NCBI GenBank assembly: GCA_030645455.1
Contig: JAUSNA010000023.1
Location: forward strand, 1-42,871
Length of the DNA stretch: 42,871 nucleotides
From: Candidatus Levyibacteriota bacterium
Lineage (GTDB): Bacteria; Patescibacteriota; Microgenomatia; Levybacterales; GWA1-39-11
Direction: 5' to 3'
Shown piece after piece: positions 41,801 to 42,871 of this stretch. The notes below the pieces were generated by a model. That model was not told where the DNA came from. It did no database searches and worked only from the letters and a program-made list of their open reading frames with translations. The position numbers and the translations under genes were made by a program. Positions within the stretch are counted from its first letter, which is position 1; each line of letters starts with the position of its first letter.

Positions 41801-41918
41801 AGGAATGGGAGGAGAGATGGTGTTGAAATCCTCAGAAGTCTCTCATGGATCCACATTTTCTTTTACCTTACCCCTTGCAACAAAAGGGGAGTCGAAAAAG
41901 AATATGGGGACTAGGTAG
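38823..41918 (+). CDS. Multi-pass hybrid-sensor histidine kinase with PAS domains
   Basis: 1031 residues. About seven helices in the first 270 residues, an outside loop (about 270-385, including KKGQNGIVFIASEENLSRLP), another helix (about 390-412), a HAMP-like stretch and coiled coil to about 535. PAS 1 covers about 540-650 (AYDHIIITDQIGKIIYANKA), then a second coil and PAS 2 at about 670-790. The HisKA box is SHELRTPLTSIRGN with phospho-acceptor H801. The ATPase has N-box NLIGNALKF (N917), G1 DTGRGIA (D948) and G2 GTGLGLYI (from 980). All catalytic motifs are intact. It overlaps the FNR-PAS stop by ATGA, so the two are translated together. Probable partner: the response regulator at 42040. 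Confidence 0.93.
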   Translation: MSNIYPIEQDKKLSKQLLISGVAVVIVEILATIYSFLGLFEIVPITVPIFALLLIILLSVNSMMFSIVWKKMERIGVRTAIALIIWFGMVVGYWIFAPIYYLISMYFDAAQFKWVVFAFIWEVPAVGGMFILLVLFLFRPIYRFLAGEKSKESVAYIYKRLNLFPILVGLLLVVIVTFGYIIGTMQQKYFANMPPLEQWKNVISGGTTALLVGVFLSLFIDSYFNRLRFYLNKNYDASTKHLKRFSTKIIISTMVIIIAGMSMSTMISFKSAQNIALKMAVEQTNDDLDKFTSSEWLLMSRKDKDEELHHIKKGQNGIVFIASEENLSRLPVLDQTRDYIRNNHSGVVDDYQFNVKRIIFKVNPISGEKIVSVIYVMDSYDKISAEAILAFFGWLFILVTTGMLIIFFKSAIAKPIILIQKKISQESSDDSQSPDIATGDEFEELSDAIIHYKSQLQKANANLESKVEEQTGELSRQILEIEEKNSFLEDTKRAVMNILEDAQITEVDLKKNNEELAKFQLAAENAYDHIIITDQIGKIIYANKAVAKTTGYTREEVVGKTPALWSGKMPKEFYKKMWETIKNKKETFAGEVKNRRKSGEEYTAEVSISPILDEKKGVKFYIGIERDVTKERELTEELRQEKENVEKKVEERTRELTEEKAKLQASINSLPIGFVMTDVEQNVILMNGIAKSILCPNSGLTIGITQKNHEHKECDLDEIELRLKESFDIKSAIDKVITNGKPFEVKEILLDDVFLHVFITPIVIVKEKNLSVIGCVVLVENVTEEKVIERSKDEFFSIASHELRTPLTSIRGNISLIQEYYSEQVKDKEFKEMLEDIHISTVRLIDVVNDFLNVSRLEQKRMVFAKVAFDVSLALEAAIKETEGVATEKKLFVKLKKPAAKIEVIGDVDKVKEVVINLIGNALKFTKKGGVTIEFGTKDGFVEVMVTDTGRGIAKSQQGLLFHKFTQAENNPLTRDTTQGTGLGLYISRMMIEGMGGEMVLKSSEVSHGSTFSFTLPLATKGESKKNMGTR

Positions 41919-41991
41919 TGCTCCTGATTTAGGTGAAAGGTAGTCTTGAAAATTCTAATTTGTTCCAAGTGCATTTCGGTCATAAGACTAA

Positions 41992-42026
41992 TATTTAATA
42001 ATTATTTAATAATTGTGCTCTAATCT
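41992..42026 (+). promoter_or_regulatory. Tandem 11-bp direct repeat ahead of the response-regulator gene
   Basis: TATTTAATAAT occurs twice in perfect tandem (41992-42002, 42003-42013). A -10-like TAATCT follows at 42021-42026. Tandem 11-bp boxes replacing the -35 are the pattern of PhoB/OmpR-type activator sites, so autoregulation is plausible (inference). Confidence 0.5.
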
Positions 42027-42039
42027 AAATATACATTCT

Positions 42040-42708
42040 ATGAAGCTACTTCTAATCGAGGACGATTTTGAAATTGCAATAACTTTAAAAGAAGAATTGG
42101 AAAAAAATTATATTGTCAAAATAAGCGCCACAGGAGAAGATGGGGAGTATCAAGCCGAAATTAACGATTATGACCTCATTTTATTGGATTTGGGATTGCC
42201 TGATAAAGACGGATTAGAAGTATGCAGGAACATTAGGAAAAGTGGAGTTAGAGCGCCAATTCTTGTTTTGACCGGGCAAGCAGATTTAAAAATGAAAGTC
42301 AGTCTTTTGGATGCGGGAGCCGATGACTATCTAACAAAGCCATTTAAGCTGGAAGAATTAATGGCAAGAGTTAGAGCACTTTTGAGAAGACCAAAAGAAA
42401 CGCTACTTTCCAATACACTTTCAACAAGTGATCTAACTCTTGATCTTGATAAGAAAACTGCCAAACGCGAAACTCAGTTAATTGCGCTTCGAAAGAAAGA
42501 GTTTTACCTTTTGGAATATTTAGTACGAAATGCCGGAAATGTTGTAAGCAGGGGTATGATTTTGGATAACGTGTGGGATAACGATTGTGATTCATTAACC
42601 AATATTGTAGATGTTCATATAAATTATTTACGGGATAGAATCGACAAGCCATATGACAAAAAGCTTATAAAAACAGTGCACGGATTAGGATATAAAATCG
42701 AAGCATAA
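42040..42708 (+). CDS. OmpR-family response regulator
   Basis: 222 residues from ATG 42040. TTG at 42013 would extend into the repeat array and is rejected. Receiver: E7/D8/D9 acidic pocket (IEDDF), phospho-acceptor D50 (LILLDLGLPD), T78 (VLTGQ), K100 (LTKPF). The output is a winged helix of the OmpR/PhoB type from about 135, with LRKKEFYLLEYLVRNAGNVV, IVDVHINYLRDRID and the closing TVHGLGYKIEA. All phosphorylation residues are present. It follows the histidine kinase by 121 bp and has its own putative promoter. The likely pathway is kinase H801 to regulator D50 (inference from position and completeness). Confidence 0.95.
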   Translation: MKLLLIEDDFEIAITLKEELEKNYIVKISATGEDGEYQAEINDYDLILLDLGLPDKDGLEVCRNIRKSGVRAPILVLTGQADLKMKVSLLDAGADDYLTKPFKLEELMARVRALLRRPKETLLSNTLSTSDLTLDLDKKTAKRETQLIALRKKEFYLLEYLVRNAGNVVSRGMILDNVWDNDCDSLTNIVDVHINYLRDRIDKPYDKKLIKTVHGLGYKIEA

Positions 42709-42741
42709 AATATCATTATGTAAGAAAAGGAGGTGAATACT

Positions 42742-42858
42742 ATGAAAAACATTGCTACACAACTATTAATAAACAAATCATCTAGAAGTGAGAAAGCATT
42801 GCAAAATGTAGTCCTTGCGACAGCTGATTCCATGCTTGCATGGGGAAGCGAAGACTAA
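42742..42858 (+). CDS. Small peptide gene with perfect Shine-Dalgarno
   Basis: 38 residues: MKNIATQLLINKSSRSEKAL then QNVVLATADSMLAWGSED. AGGAGGTGA at 8 bp before ATG is the strongest ribosome site in the window and stands out where most chromosomal genes lack one. No Cys, no signal peptide, no family recognised; an amphipathic N-terminal part and an acidic GSED end. It lies 33 bp after the response regulator, so co-transcription is likely. Possible roles are a peptide signal, a small regulator of the kinase pair, or a leader for a gene beyond the window; none is shown. Confidence 0.6.
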   Translation: MKNIATQLLINKSSRSEKALQNVVLATADSMLAWGSED

Positions 42859-42871
42859 TAGATAGTCTGTA

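Overview
The window reads as the chromosome of a small, AT-rich bacterium of the Candidate Phyla Radiation (Patescibacteria), most likely a Microgenomates-type lineage. The assignment rests on content: very large secreted repeat proteins, three four-helix-bundle (S23-like) proteins, a TrpR-like regulator with a disordered tail, many leaderless genes, and almost no biosynthesis genes. TGA serves as a stop codon, so this is not a TGA-recoded lineage. No rRNA, CRISPR array, transposase or integrase gene was seen.

Layout. (1) 1-3413, minus: a partial giant protein with a MerR-type DNA-binding head, one membrane helix and outside fibre repeats, behind its own operator-like promoter. (2) 3414-6114: uppP with long flanks that hold no convincing gene. 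(3) 6115-11032: two tRNA-Thr genes, an NadR-like P-loop kinase, a YhhQ-family transporter, a TrpR-like protein, and two compact GC-richer cassettes of small proteins (6830-7965 and about 8058-8917). Each cassette is bounded by its own inverted repeats. (4) 11232-17893: a cell-surface operon on minus, with two secreted beta-rich proteins and three WxL-interacting-protein-like (DUF916-like) anchored proteins, next to a PIN-domain protein. (5) 17943-31998: an excisionase-type HTH gene divergent from a 1991-residue fibre protein, a 1281-residue protein with an M23 peptidase domain and beta-propeller-like repeats, and a 735-residue Fn3/thioredoxin-fold protein. (6) 32418-42858: a tightly packed signalling operon with a 7TM-Cache sensor, a CHASE4-HAMP sensor, an FNR-like flavoprotein fused to seven PAS domains and a PAS histidine kinase, followed by an OmpR-type response regulator and a small peptide gene with a perfect Shine-Dalgarno.

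How it may fit together (inference): UppP supplies the wall lipid carrier, the surface operons build and remodel long fibres, and the signalling operon reads redox or extracytoplasmic cues into one kinase and one regulator. Two HTH proteins (MerR-head fibre; 18355-18639) sit beside repeat operators and could couple surface state to transcription.

Two patterns recur and are not explained by gene calls. First, short AT-rich words (TTAGGTT, TAATGATT, CTAAATACTAA types) are arranged as inverted pairs, notably around all three four-helix-bundle genes. Second, the two small-protein cassettes share one architecture: outer inverted repeats, a long leader stem capped by AT words, a second small hairpin, Shine-Dalgarno-led genes, and a terminal GC hairpin lacking a U-tract.
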